This document shows, piece after piece, positions 8,706 through 19,755 of a stretch of 64,000 bases of DNA. The stretch comes from Variovorax sp. ZS18.2.2 (lineage in GTDB: Bacteria; Pseudomonadota; Gammaproteobacteria; Burkholderiales; Burkholderiaceae_C), in contig NZ_JANLNM010000003.1 in assembly GCF_024701975.1 (NCBI RefSeq), forward strand, positions 434,001-498,000. Reading direction: 5' to 3'. The notes beneath the pieces are model-generated. The model saw only the letters and a list, made by a program, of their open reading frames with translations. It did no database searches and was not told the origin of the DNA. A program made the translations under genes and the position numbers. The number at the start of each line of letters is the position of its first letter. Positions within the stretch are counted from its first letter, which is position 1.

Positions 8706-9877
8706 CGCCGGGCACATCTCAAGGCACACCGCGGGGCGGCCCGTTGCAGGGCTTCACCGTCGTCGACCTGACGCGCGTGCTCGCGGGCCCCTACTGCACG
8801 CTGCTGCTCGCCGACCTGGGCGCGCGCGTCATCAAGGTGGAGCAGCCCGGCCTCGGCGACGACGCGCGGCAGATCGGCCCGTTCGTGGAGGGCGACTCGG
8901 CCTATTTCATGTCGGTCAACCGCAACAAGGAGTCGATCGCGCTGGATCTGAAGGCACCGGCCGACCGAGCTATCTTCGAACGGCTGCTGGCCACGGCCGA
9001 CGTGCTGGTCGAGAACTTCCGGCCCGGCACGATGGAGAAGCTGGGCTATGACTGGCCCACGCTGCACGCGCGCTTTCCGAAACTCGTGTTCACCTCGGTC
9101 TCGGGCTTCGGCCAGACGGGCCCGTACAGCAGGCGCCCCGCCTACGACATGGTGGTGCAGGCGATGGGCGGCATCATGAGCCTGACCGGCCACCCGGGCG
9201 CGCCGCCGACGCGGGTGGGCGTGTCGATCGGCGACCTGGGTGCCGGCCTCTACGCGGCCATCGGCACGCAGGCCGCGCTGCTGCAGCGCGGGCGCACCGG
9301 CCTCGGCGATCGCGTGGACGTGGCGATGCTCGACTGCCAGGTCGCGCTGCTCGAGAACGCGATCTCGCGCATGGAAGCCGACGGGCGCACGCCCGGTCCG
9401 ATCGGCTCGCGGCACCCGTCGATCACGCCGTTCGACGTGTTCCGCGCGGCGGACGGCTGGTTCGTGATCGCGGCAGGCAACGACGCGCTGTTCCAGCGCC
9501 TGTGCGCCGCGCTCGAACTGCCGGCGCTGCTGGACGATGCGCGCTTTGCCACCAACCCCGCGCGCTGCCAGCATCACGAAGCGCTGAAGCAGTTGCTGGA
9601 GCAGCGCCTGGCCTCAGCGCCTTGCGCCCATTGGCAGGCACTCCTGATGGCGCACAACATCCCGACCGGCGAGTACAACGACATCGCCGCGGTGGTGAAA
9701 GACCCGCAGGTGCAGGCGCGCGAGATGCTGGTGCAGGTGAAGACGCAGGGCGGCCGGTCGCTCACCGTCGCGGGGAATCCGGTGCATGTGGGCGCGCACC
9801 GCACGCAGGTGCTGCGGCAGCCGCCGCGGCTGGACCAGGACCGGGATGCGATCCTGGCGGGGCTGGCGCAGGACTAG
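8702..9877 (+). CDS. CaiB/BaiF family class III CoA-transferase
   Basis: The 391-residue protein is of family length. It opens with the class III signature 'VVDLTRVLAGPYCTLLLADL' and 'GARVIKVEQPGLGDDAR', then 'LLATADVLVENFRPGTMEKL', 'GPYSRRPAYDMVVQAMGGI' and 'DRVDVAMLDCQVALL'. Members move CoA between carboxylic acids, or racemise 2-methylacyl-CoAs. With the crotonase-fold and Bug proteins it suggests a route in which an imported acid is activated as a CoA thioester and then processed. The substrate cannot be read from the sequence. Confidence 0.92.
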   Translation: MTPGTSQGTPRGGPLQGFTVVDLTRVLAGPYCTLLLADLGARVIKVEQPGLGDDARQIGPFVEGDSAYFMSVNRNKESIALDLKAPADRAIFERLLATADVLVENFRPGTMEKLGYDWPTLHARFPKLVFTSVSGFGQTGPYSRRPAYDMVVQAMGGIMSLTGHPGAPPTRVGVSIGDLGAGLYAAIGTQAALLQRGRTGLGDRVDVAMLDCQVALLENAISRMEADGRTPGPIGSRHPSITPFDVFRAADGWFVIAAGNDALFQRLCAALELPALLDDARFATNPARCQHHEALKQLLEQRLASAPCAHWQALLMAHNIPTGEYNDIAAVVKDPQVQAREMLVQVKTQGGRSLTVAGNPVHVGAHRTQVLRQPPRLDQDRDAILAGLAQD

Positions 9878-9910
9878 GTTCGGGCACCGGGCCGGGTGCA
9901 AAATCCGCGC

Positions 9911-10126
9911 ATGCAAAGCCTCCGCCCCCGCTTCCGACTTCTGGTTCTTGCGCTGCTCGGCGCCATGCTGTCGAGCGGCTGCGCCGTGGTCACCGTCGCA
10001 GGCACCGCCGTGAGCGTGGGCGCCAGTGCAGTCGGCCTAGCCGCGGACGCGGCCATCGGCACCGCGCGCATCACCGGCAAGGCCGTGGGCGCGGCGGCCG
10101 ACGCGGTCATTCCGGACAGTAAGTAA
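9911..10126 (+). CDS. Small lipoprotein, Ala/Gly-rich
   Basis: The 71-residue product starts at the ATG at 9911; a GTG at 9896 would add five residues. A basic N-terminus and hydrophobic stretch lead to the lipobox 'LSSGC' at about residues 16-20, so it should be lipid-anchored. The rest is low-complexity Ala/Val/Gly ('VGLAADAAIGTARITGKAVG') ending 'DAVIPDSK'. I do not recognise a domain. It converges on hypX with 11 bases between the stops. Confidence 0.65.
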   Translation: MQSLRPRFRLLVLALLGAMLSSGCAVVTVAGTAVSVGASAVGLAADAAIGTARITGKAVGAAADAVIPDSK

Positions 10127-10137
10127 GGAACTGGAAC

Positions 10138-11859
10138 TCAGCGCGGCAGGCCCAGCCGCGCGACGTGCGCGGGCGTGTGCTGCGCCTTTTCCTTGCGGAC
10201 GAACGCCGAGCGCAAGGCCGCGTGCGGCTCGCTCCGGTCGAAGAAATTGCGGCGCATGTGCGTCAGTTCTTCATCGCGGTACTGCTGCAGCGGCTTCACC
10301 GATTCGTCTTCCGCGCGCTTGGCCTGTTTCTTCGCGATGCGGGCAGCCAGATCGGGCGAGGCCGCGAGCTGCGTCGCCAGCCGCATCACTTCATCACCCA
10401 GCTCTTCCGGCGCGGCCTGCAGCACGCGCTCGGCCATGCCGAGCTCGACCGCGCGCTTGGCGCTCACCGGCAGCGCCGACTGCGTGAGCCGCTCGGCCTC
10501 GCTGTCGCCCACGCGGCGCGGCAGCGTGTAGGTCCAGTACTCGGAACCGTAGAGGCCCATGAGCTTGTAGTGCGGGTTGAGGATGGCGCCGTCCCTGCAC
10601 CACACCTCGTCGGCCGCGAGCGCGAGCATCACGCCGCCGGCCGCGGCATTGCCGCCGAGCGCCGCGACGGTGAGCCGGTCGGTGGTGGTGATCACCGCCT
10701 CGACCATGTCGTTCATCGCGTGGATGTTGGCCCACGACTCCTCGGCCGGATCGGGCGCGGCCTCGATCACGTTGAGGTGGATGCCATTGGAGAAAAAGTC
10801 GCGCAATCCGCCGAGCACGAGCACCGACGTCGGCCGGCTGCAGGCGAAGCGATAGGCCTCCAGCAAACGGCGGCATTGCACGCTGCTCATCGCGCCGCCG
10901 GGGAACGAGAAGTTCAGCACGCCCACCGCGCCATGCGCGCCGTGCTCGCTGTAGCGCATGTCGGTCCAGGTGCGGCGGCTGACTGGCAGCTGCAGCGGCG
11001 CGGGCACTTCAGGCAGGCCGGCGGGGAGCAGGTCGCCGAGCGCATCGGCGGCCGGCAGCTTGAAGCTGGCGAGCCCCGAGCCGGGTGCGCGCCAAGGGCG
11101 CAGTTGCGCGATCCAGACCGCGCCGTCCGTGGTGGCGCGGCAGACGGCGCCGGCGCGGGTGGCGATCAGCTCGCCGGGCGTGCCACGCAGTTCGTCTTCG
11201 GGGTAGGCGCCGTGCAAGTACCACTGCGCGCCGAGCAGTTCGTCGAGCACGCCGGGCTGCGAATCGGCGGCGCGCAACTGGCGCAGCACCGACTCGGTCG
11301 TCTCCGTGGTCCAGTCGATGCGGCGCTCGGCCTGCTTCAAAAACGGACGCCAACCCGCCGCGAGATCGGCCGCCTTCTGCCGCTTCGGCTTGTACGTGCC
11401 CGAGGCGAAGCGCTCGACCGCGAGCAGCACCGCGTCGATGGCCGCATCGGCCACCTCGCCGCGGTAGAGATCGCTCTTGCCGGCCAATGGCGGCACCTTC
11501 AGCGGCGACCAGGCCCAGACATCGCCCGCGTCCATCTCGGCGACGGCCGCGAGCACGGTGACGCCCCAGCTTTCGGCACCGTCCCGCAGCGTCCAGTCGA
11601 GCGAGGACGGGCCGCGGTCGCCCGGCGGGCCGGGGTGGACGATCAGGCAGGTGTGGGCGCGCCAGATGTCCTCGGGGATCGCGCTGGTCAGCATCGGCGC
11701 CACGATGAGCTGGGGCGCATGCGTGCGGACCGCGTCGCGCAAGGCGTCGTCGTTGCCCAGGGCCAGTTCCACGCCGACGGTGTGGCCGCGGTCCTGGAGC
11801 TCTGCAAGAACCCTCTGCGTCAGGCTGTTGAACGCGCTTGCGACAAGCAGGATGTGCAT
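10138..11859 (-). CDS. hypX: HypX/HoxX-type hydrogenase maturation protein (formyltransferase-like + crotonase-fold fusion)
   Basis: The 573-residue protein joins two folds. The N-terminal half resembles formyl-THF-dependent formyltransferases, with the catalytic-region motif 'HPGPPGDRGPSSLDW' from about residue 75 and a C-terminal subdomain with 'FLKQAERRIDW'. The C-terminal half (about residues 310-500) is crotonase-like: 'LVLGGLRDFFSNGIHLNVIE' and 'ALGGNAAAGGVMLALAADEV'. This is the architecture of HypX, which makes the CO ligand of the [NiFe]-hydrogenase active site from a formyl group under oxic conditions. No hydrogenase or other hyp gene occurs in this window. It is divergent from the SulP transporter gene. 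Confidence 0.82.
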   Translation of the reverse strand: MHILLVASAFNSLTQRVLAELQDRGHTVGVELALGNDDALRDAVRTHAPQLIVAPMLTSAIPEDIWRAHTCLIVHPGPPGDRGPSSLDWTLRDGAESWGVTVLAAVAEMDAGDVWAWSPLKVPPLAGKSDLYRGEVADAAIDAVLLAVERFASGTYKPKRQKAADLAAGWRPFLKQAERRIDWTTETTESVLRQLRAADSQPGVLDELLGAQWYLHGAYPEDELRGTPGELIATRAGAVCRATTDGAVWIAQLRPWRAPGSGLASFKLPAADALGDLLPAGLPEVPAPLQLPVSRRTWTDMRYSEHGAHGAVGVLNFSFPGGAMSSVQCRRLLEAYRFACSRPTSVLVLGGLRDFFSNGIHLNVIEAAPDPAEESWANIHAMNDMVEAVITTTDRLTVAALGGNAAAGGVMLALAADEVWCRDGAILNPHYKLMGLYGSEYWTYTLPRRVGDSEAERLTQSALPVSAKRAVELGMAERVLQAAPEELGDEVMRLATQLAASPDLAARIAKKQAKRAEDESVKPLQQYRDEELTHMRRNFFDRSEPHAALRSAFVRKEKAQHTPAHVARLGLPR

Positions 11860-11882
11860 GGGCCCGGCTCCCTCTGTAATGT

Positions 11883-11913
11883 CAGTTTCAAAATGTCAAT
11901 TAATGTGAAAACT
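11883..11913. promoter_or_regulatory. Candidate operator: inverted repeat between hypX and SulP gene
   Basis: An imperfect inverted repeat pairs CAGTTTCA (11883-11890) with TGAAAACTG (11905-11913), one base being unmatched. It lies in an AT-rich patch that contrasts with its surroundings. It sits about 25 bases upstream of the hypX start and 95 upstream of the SulP gene, so a regulator bound here could act on hypX or on both. No regulator gene adjoins it. Confidence 0.35.
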
Positions 11914-12008
11914 GTATCTTCATCCTTCGTTTTGGATAAGTTGATCGAAAGTACGCATGCAGGCCGACGGCCCTGCCGGCGAGGCACGCAGGCCACAATC
12001 GGCCACCC

Positions 12009-13652
12009 ATGCCCTCCCCGCTGAACCTCACCCGCTTTCGCCCACGCCTGCTGGACGCGATGGTGGACTACAGCCGGGAGCGTTTCTTCAAGGACCTGGG
12101 CGCGGGCGCGACGGTCGGCATCGTGGCGCTGCCACTGGCCATGGCCTTCGCCATCGCCTCGGGGCTCAAGCCCGAGGCCGGCATCTGGACGGCGATCATC
12201 GCGGGCTTCCTGATCTCGCTCCTGGGCGGCTCGGCGGTGCAGATCGGCGGGCCGGCCGGCGCCTTCATCGTGATCGTCTACGGCATCGTCGAGCGCTACG
12301 GGGTGGCGAACCTGCTGATCGCGACGGCCTGCGCCGGCGTGCTCCTGTTCGCGGCGGGACTCTTCGGACTCGGGCGGCTGGTGCGCTTCGTGCCGCTGTC
12401 GATCGTGGTGGGGTTCACCAACGGCATCGCGGTGCTGATCCTGCTGTCGCAACTGAAAGACCTGCTCGGGCTCTCGGTCGAGAAGATGCCGGCCGACGTG
12501 TTCTCGCAGCTGCATGCGATGGCGCTGCGGATCGGCACCTTCAACCCGTATGCCTTCGCGCTCGGCGTGGCCTGCGTGGCTGGGTTGGTGCTGTGGCGGC
12601 GGCTGCCTCGCATGACGGCCCCCCTGACGCTGCAGCGCGCGGTGCAGATGGGCACGCGCGTGCCGGGGCCGATCGTCGCGCTCGTCACGCTCACGCTGGT
12701 GTCATGGGGCTTCGCGCTGCCGGTGGAGACCATCGGCACGCGCTTCGGCGGCATTCCCGAAGGCGTGCCCAGCTTTGCGCTGCCCGACTTCTCCTGGGAG
12801 ACGGTCAAGCAACTGGTCACACCGACGCTGACCATCGCGCTGCTTGGCGCCATCGAGTCGCTGCTGTGCGCGCGCGTAGCCGACCAAGTCAGCGGCCAGC
12901 CGCGCCACGACCCGAACCAGGAGCTGATGGCGCAGGGCATCGCGAACATCGTCACGCCCTTCTTCGGCGGCATGCCGGCCACCGGCACCATCGCGCGCAC
13001 CGTGACGAACATCCGCTCGGGCGGCAGCTCGCCGGTCGCGGGCATCGTGCATGCGGTGACGCTGATGGCCGTGGTGTTGCTGGCCGCGCCGCTCGCGCGC
13101 CATGTGCCGCTCGCGGTGCTGGCGGGCATCCTGGTGTTCGTCGGCTTGAACATGGGCGAATGGCGCGAGTTCACGCCGGGCCAGCTGCGGCACTTCAGCC
13201 GTCACTACCGGCTGCTGATGCTCGGCACTTTTTTCCTCACCGTGGTGTTCGACCTCACGGTGGCGGTGCAGGTGGGCATCGTGCTGGCGTGCGCGCTTTT
13301 CATCCGTCGCATGAGCGGGCTCTTCAGCGTCGAGCTCGAGACGCTGCAGCCGCCAGTGCTCACCTACCGCATCTACGGCGCGCTGTTCTTCGGTGCAGCG
13401 GCCAAGCTCGACGAGGCGGTGAATGCGGCCGAGCGCGCGCCGCGCGGCATGACGGTGGTGCTCGACGCCACGCACCTCATCTACCTCGACGCCACCGGCG
13501 TCGATGCGCTGCGCCAGTTGCACAAGGCGGTGCTGGCGCGCGACGGGGTGCTGCGGCTCGAGTCTTTACAGCCGCAACCGCGCGAAGTGATCGAGCGTTC
13601 GGGTTTTGCGGAAGAGTTGGCGGCCGGTCGGCCGCATGCAACCGAAGGCTAG
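12009..13652 (+). CDS. SulP-family anion transporter with STAS domain
   Basis: The 547-residue inner-membrane protein has the SulP transport core in the first 420 residues: 'KDLGAGATVGIVALPLAMAF' near the start, 'IGGPAGAFIVIVYGIVERYG', and 'GQPRHDPNQELMAQGIANI'. About 10-14 membrane segments are visible. The C-terminal 110 residues form a STAS domain ('VLDATHLIYLDATGVDALRQ'), which regulates transport. Family substrates are sulfate, bicarbonate, dicarboxylates and other anions; the sequence does not settle which. Its TAG stop overlaps the stop of the convergent BamE-like gene within one CTAG. Confidence 0.92.
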   Translation: MPSPLNLTRFRPRLLDAMVDYSRERFFKDLGAGATVGIVALPLAMAFAIASGLKPEAGIWTAIIAGFLISLLGGSAVQIGGPAGAFIVIVYGIVERYGVANLLIATACAGVLLFAAGLFGLGRLVRFVPLSIVVGFTNGIAVLILLSQLKDLLGLSVEKMPADVFSQLHAMALRIGTFNPYAFALGVACVAGLVLWRRLPRMTAPLTLQRAVQMGTRVPGPIVALVTLTLVSWGFALPVETIGTRFGGIPEGVPSFALPDFSWETVKQLVTPTLTIALLGAIESLLCARVADQVSGQPRHDPNQELMAQGIANIVTPFFGGMPATGTIARTVTNIRSGGSSPVAGIVHAVTLMAVVLLAAPLARHVPLAVLAGILVFVGLNMGEWREFTPGQLRHFSRHYRLLMLGTFFLTVVFDLTVAVQVGIVLACALFIRRMSGLFSVELETLQPPVLTYRIYGALFFGAAAKLDEAVNAAERAPRGMTVVLDATHLIYLDATGVDALRQLHKAVLARDGVLRLESLQPQPREVIERSGFAEELAAGRPHATEG

Positions 13653-14155
13653 TTGGCTTCGGTCGCCCGGTCGGGCGACGAGCCGCTGCGCACCACGCGC
13701 TGGTCATCGTTCAGCGTCGCGGTGAACACCATCGGCGAATTCGGCGGCTGCACCCAGCGCCATTCCCATTCGGTCTCGCGCTTGAGCGCATAGGGCGTGA
13801 CCTTGGCGGGCTTGCCGAGCAGCTTGCGAAGGTCTTCCATCATCATCCCGGGCTGCACCCTGGCGAAGTTCTGGGGCGTGAGCACCTGGCGCAGCGCGCT
13901 CATCTTGCCGTCGCGGCCGATGGTGATCATGTAGTTCTTCTGGCCCTGGGGCTGGCGGTTGTATTCGAAGACACGGCCGCCGTCCGGGGCGTCCCAGATG
14001 TTCTCGGGCTGGCCGAATTTGGTGCGCACATCGGCTTCCGTCGCGACGCCTTCTTCCAGTTCGGCGATGCGCTGGTTGTCGCAGCCCACCAACCCGATCA
14101 CCGCCGCCAGCAACACCGTTGCCATGCCGATCTGCCACTGTTGCCGATGTCCCAT
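13649..14155 (-). CDS. BamE/SmpA-like outer-membrane lipoprotein with a duplicated domain
   Basis: The 168-residue protein starts at the ATG at 14155 (MGHRQQWQIGMATVLLAAV). It has a lipobox 'GLVGC' followed by 'DNQRIAELEEGVATEADV'. Two copies of an SmpA/BamE-like motif appear in tandem: 'EADVRTKFGQPENIWDAP' and 'MEDLRKLLGKPAKVTPY'. The first is followed by a short sheet-like segment. Classical BamE, a part of the outer-membrane protein assembly complex, has one copy. This protein could be BamE itself in this lineage or a paralogue; the genome's other SmpA-domain genes would decide. Its stop codon overlaps that of the SulP gene. Confidence 0.7.
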   Translation of the reverse strand: MGHRQQWQIGMATVLLAAVIGLVGCDNQRIAELEEGVATEADVRTKFGQPENIWDAPDGGRVFEYNRQPQGQKNYMITIGRDGKMSALRQVLTPQNFARVQPGMMMEDLRKLLGKPAKVTPYALKRETEWEWRWVQPPNSPMVFTATLNDDQRVVRSGSSPDRATEAN

Positions 14156-14194
14156 GCCGTCCCCGGTAAAATTCAGGCTACAAAGGTCCAGTCT

Positions 14195-14401
14195 ATGTCC
14201 ATCTTCCGCCGCCCCCACTACTCTTCCGAGATCACCAATTTCATCGAGGAGATGAAAGAAAAGAAGCCGACGCTGGAAGCCGAACAGCGCGCCGGCCGCG
14301 CCCTCCTCTGGGACAAGAACCTCGACCGCGGCCTGCTCGAGGAGTACAGCGAAGCCCGCGTGCCGATGCAGCCGTACGTCTACCAGACCCAATCCAAGTA
14401 A
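14195..14401 (+). CDS. DUF3460 family protein
   Basis: The 68-residue protein (MSIFRRPHYSSEITNFIEEM onward) matches the small DUF3460 family, which I know from Burkholderiales, typically upstream of scpA as it is here. It is highly charged, with no signal or membrane segment, and ends 'VPMQPYVYQTQSK'. A 'TAAAAT' box at 14167-14172 may be its -10 element. Function is unknown. Confidence 0.85.
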   Translation: MSIFRRPHYSSEITNFIEEMKEKKPTLEAEQRAGRALLWDKNLDRGLLEEYSEARVPMQPYVYQTQSK

Positions 14402-14446
14402 ATGGTGCCAGTTCGGCATCCAGCCCTCGTCCGCATTGCGCCGATA

Positions 14447-14463
14447 GCTATTGAATTGATAGC
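14447..14463. repeat. 17-base palindromic element, GCTAT-N7-ATAGC type (copy 1)
   Basis: The sequence is GCTAT TGAATTG ATAGC with perfect 5-base arms, between DUF3460 and scpA, 9 bases upstream of the scpA start. Similar elements occur at 38519-38535 and 48224-48240. I associate this kind of small palindrome with comamonad chromosomes, where it is scattered between genes. Confidence 0.6.
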
Positions 14464-14472
14464 ATTCGCCCG

Positions 14473-15309
14473 ATGAGAAGAGACGAGGACAACGACACGC
14501 CGGTGATGGCCATGCCCGAGGTGGTCGACCAGGTCGCGCTCGCCAGGCTCTATGGCGAGCCGCTGTTCGCGATGCCGAAAGACCTGTACATCCCGCCCGA
14601 GGCGCTGCAGGTCTTTCTCGAAGCCTTCGAAGGTCCGCTGGACCTGCTGCTTTACCTGATCAGGAAGCAGAACTTCAACATCCTCGACATCCCGATGGCG
14701 GGCCTGACGCGGCAGTACCTGAGCTACGTCGACGAGATCCGCCAGACGAATCTCGAACTCGCGGCCGAGTATTTGCTGATGGCCGCGATGCTGATCGAGA
14801 TCAAGTCGCGCATGCTGCTGCCGCCCAAGAAGGTGGCGGAGGGCGAAGAGGCCGAAGACCCGCGCGCCGAGCTCGTGCGCCGCCTGCTCGAGTACGAGCA
14901 GACCAAACTGCAGGCGGCAGCCATCAGCGCGATGCCGACTTACGGGCGCGACTTCTGGAAGGGGCAGGTCTACATCGAGCAGTCGCTCAAGCCGCGCTTT
15001 CCCGACGTGAACGTGATTGACCTCCGCGATGCGTGGGCCGACATCATGAAGCGCGCCAAGCTCGTGCAGCACCACAAGATCTCGCGCGAAGAACTCAACG
15101 TGCGCGAGCACATGAGCATCATCCTGCGCCACCTGCAGGGCCAGCGCTTCGTGGAATTCGAGAAACTCTTCGACGTGTCGCGCGGTACGCCCGTGCTGAT
15201 CGTCACCTTCATCGCGATGCTGGAGCTCGCGAAGGAAACGCTGATCGACATCACGCAGGCGGAAGCCTTCGCGCCGATCTACGTGCGCCTGGCGTACTCG
15301 CCGGCCTGA
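14473..15309 (+). CDS. scpA: Segregation and condensation protein A
   Basis: The 278-residue protein is the kleisin subunit of the bacterial SMC-ScpAB condensin, which organises and helps separate the chromosome. The N-terminal SMC-binding region is clear: '[20 protein letters not shown]' followed by '[20 protein letters not shown]'. The helix '[20 protein letters not shown]' is also typical. The C-terminal winged helix that binds the SMC head covers '[20 protein letters not shown]'. No scpB is in the window. nadB follows with a 22-base gap. Confidence 0.95.
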   Translation: MRRDEDNDTPVMAMPEVVDQVALARLYGEPLFAMPKDLYIPPEALQVFLEAFEGPLDLLLYLIRKQNFNILDIPMAGLTRQYLSYVDEIRQTNLELAAEYLLMAAMLIEIKSRMLLPPKKVAEGEEAEDPRAELVRRLLEYEQTKLQAAAISAMPTYGRDFWKGQVYIEQSLKPRFPDVNVIDLRDAWADIMKRAKLVQHHKISREELNVREHMSIILRHLQGQRFVEFEKLFDVSRGTPVLIVTFIAMLELAKETLIDITQAEAFAPIYVRLAYSPA

Positions 15310-15331
15310 CCCCACCACCGAGAATTCCGCC

Positions 15332-16903
15332 GTGCTCGATTTCGACGTCCTCATCGTCGGCAGCGGCCTCGCCGGCCTCTCCGCCGCGCTGCACCTGGCG
15401 CCCACGCACCGCGTGGCCGTGCTCACCAAGCGCGCGCTGAACGATGGCTCCAGCGCCTGGGCGCAGGGCGGCATCGCGGCGGTGCTGGCCGCGGGCGACA
15501 GCTTCGATGCGCATGTGGAAGACACGCTCGTCGCCGGCGCCGGCCTCTGCGACCCCGAGGCCACGCGCTTCGTCGTGGAGCATGCACCCGAGGCCATCGG
15601 CTGGCTGCGCGAACTGGGCGTGCCGTTCTCGGAAGAAGGCGGCGACTTGCACCTGACACGCGAAGGCGGCCACAGCCAGCGCCGCATCGTGCACGTGACC
15701 GACGCCACCGGCGCGGCCGTGCAGCAGGTGCTGATCGAGCGGGTGCGCCGCACGCCGAACATCACGCTCTTCGAACACCACACGCTGGTCGACCTGGTGA
15801 CCGGCACCAAGCTCGGGCTGAAAGACCCGGCCTGCGTGGGCCTCTACGCGCTGGACGACGCCACCGACGAGGTGCTCGCCTTTCGCGCGCCGCACACCAT
15901 CCTGGCGACGGGCGGCGCGGGCAAGGTCTACCTGTACACGACCAATCCCGACACGGCCACGGGCGACGGCATTGCCGCCGCGTGGCGCGCGGGTTGCCGG
16001 GTGTCGAACATGGAGTTCATCCAGTTCCACCCGACCTGCCTCTACCACCCGCATGCCAAGTCGTTCCTGATCAGCGAGGCGGTGCGCGGCGAAGGTGGCT
16101 TGCTGAAGTTGCCCGATGGCACGCGCTTCATGCCCAAACACGACGAGCGCGCCGAACTCGCGCCGCGCGACGTGGTGGCCCGCGCCATCGACTTCGAGAT
16201 GAAGAAGCACGGGCTCGATTGCGTGTACCTCGACATCTCGCACCAGCCCGCCGCGTTCCTGAAAGAACACTTTCCCAACATCCTCGCGCGCTGCGCCGAG
16301 CTGGGCATCGACATCACGCGCGAGCCGATTCCTGTGGTGCCGGCCGCGCACTACACCTGCGGCGGGGTGCTCAGCGACCTTGCCGGCCGCACCGACGTGC
16401 CGGGCCTCTATGCCATCGGCGAGACCGCCTGCACGGGCCTGCACGGCGCCAACCGGCTTGCCAGCAATTCGCTGGTCGAGTGCATGGTGTTCGCGCGCGC
16501 CGCGGCGAGCGCCATCGCCGGTGCGCCCGCGCACGACAGCGCCGAGCTCCCCGCGTGGGACGAAAGCCGCGTCACCGACGCCGACGAGGCCGTCGTCATC
16601 TCGCACAACTGGGACGAGCTGCGCCGCTTCATGTGGGACTACGTGGGCATCGTGCGCACCAACAAGCGGCTGGAGCGCGCGAGCCATCGCATCGCGCTGC
16701 TGCAGGCCGAGATCCAGGAGTTCTATGCGAACTTCCACGTCACGCGCGACCTGCTGGAGCTGCGCAACCTGGTCCAGGTGGCCGAGCTGATCGTGCGATC
16801 GGCCCAGGCCCGCCACGAGAGCCGCGGGCTGCATTTCAGCCGCGACTATCCTTCGCTCGCAGAGCCGACGGCCCCCACCGTGCTGGTGCCGTCGACGGAC
16901 TGA
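15332..16903 (+). CDS. nadB: L-aspartate oxidase
   Basis: The 523-residue flavoenzyme oxidises aspartate to iminoaspartate, the first step of de novo NAD synthesis. It begins with GTG at 15332. The FAD-binding motif '[17 protein letters not shown]' is at the N-terminus, '[19 protein letters not shown]' follows, and the active-site region has '[20 protein letters not shown]', '[20 protein letters not shown]' and '[19 protein letters not shown]'. The succinate-dehydrogenase-like helical C-terminus is complete. Its partners nadA and nadC are 4-6 kb downstream on the other strand. Confidence 0.96.
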   Translation: MLDFDVLIVGSGLAGLSAALHLAPTHRVAVLTKRALNDGSSAWAQGGIAAVLAAGDSFDAHVEDTLVAGAGLCDPEATRFVVEHAPEAIGWLRELGVPFSEEGGDLHLTREGGHSQRRIVHVTDATGAAVQQVLIERVRRTPNITLFEHHTLVDLVTGTKLGLKDPACVGLYALDDATDEVLAFRAPHTILATGGAGKVYLYTTNPDTATGDGIAAAWRAGCRVSNMEFIQFHPTCLYHPHAKSFLISEAVRGEGGLLKLPDGTRFMPKHDERAELAPRDVVARAIDFEMKKHGLDCVYLDISHQPAAFLKEHFPNILARCAELGIDITREPIPVVPAAHYTCGGVLSDLAGRTDVPGLYAIGETACTGLHGANRLASNSLVECMVFARAAASAIAGAPAHDSAELPAWDESRVTDADEAVVISHNWDELRRFMWDYVGIVRTNKRLERASHRIALLQAEIQEFYANFHVTRDLLELRNLVQVAELIVRSAQARHESRGLHFSRDYPSLAEPTAPTVLVPSTD

Positions 16904-19365
<2,462 letters not shown>

Positions 19366-19384
19366 CCGCTCGCCCTTTTCTTTT

Positions 19385-19747
19385 ATGCGCTTCACCATCA
19401 GTCAACGCTTTTTCTTCGACGCCGCCCACACGCTCAAACGCGATATCGAGGTGGAAGGCAGCCGCCGTATCCACGGCCATACGTACCACGCCGAAGTCTG
19501 GCTCACGGGCGAGCGCGATGCCGTCACGGGCATGGTCATCGACCTGGGGTTGCTGAGGCGGCGGCTCGACGACGTGCGCGAACTGCTCGACCATCACCTG
19601 CTGGACGATGTGGCGGGGCTGCACCCGCCGACGCTGGAAAACCTCTGCCTGTTCATTGCGGATGCGCTGCCGGAATTCCGGGCCTCGCTCGCGCGCGTTC
19701 GCGTGTGGCGCGAGGCGCTGGGCGATTCCTGCACGCTGGAGTTTTAG
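19385..19747 (+). CDS. queD: 6-carboxytetrahydropterin synthase family protein (QueD), Cys-to-Ser at the active site
   Basis: The 120-residue protein belongs to the PTPS/QueD fold and follows queE by 19 bases. The zinc histidines are in place: H15 in 'FDAAHTL', and H30 and H32 in 'RRIHGHTY'. The Asp-His pair of the catalytic triad is in 'LLDHHLLDDV', and the pterin-binding Glu is probably that of 'VWREALG'. The catalytic cysteine of E. coli QueD, four residues before HGH, is replaced by Ser26 ('GSRRIHGH'); a Glu lies two residues earlier. It may still make carboxytetrahydropterin with a different general base, or act on another pterin. Confidence 0.88.
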   Translation: MRFTISQRFFFDAAHTLKRDIEVEGSRRIHGHTYHAEVWLTGERDAVTGMVIDLGLLRRRLDDVRELLDHHLLDDVAGLHPPTLENLCLFIADALPEFRASLARVRVWREALGDSCTLEF

Positions 19748-19755
19748 GATTTCCT

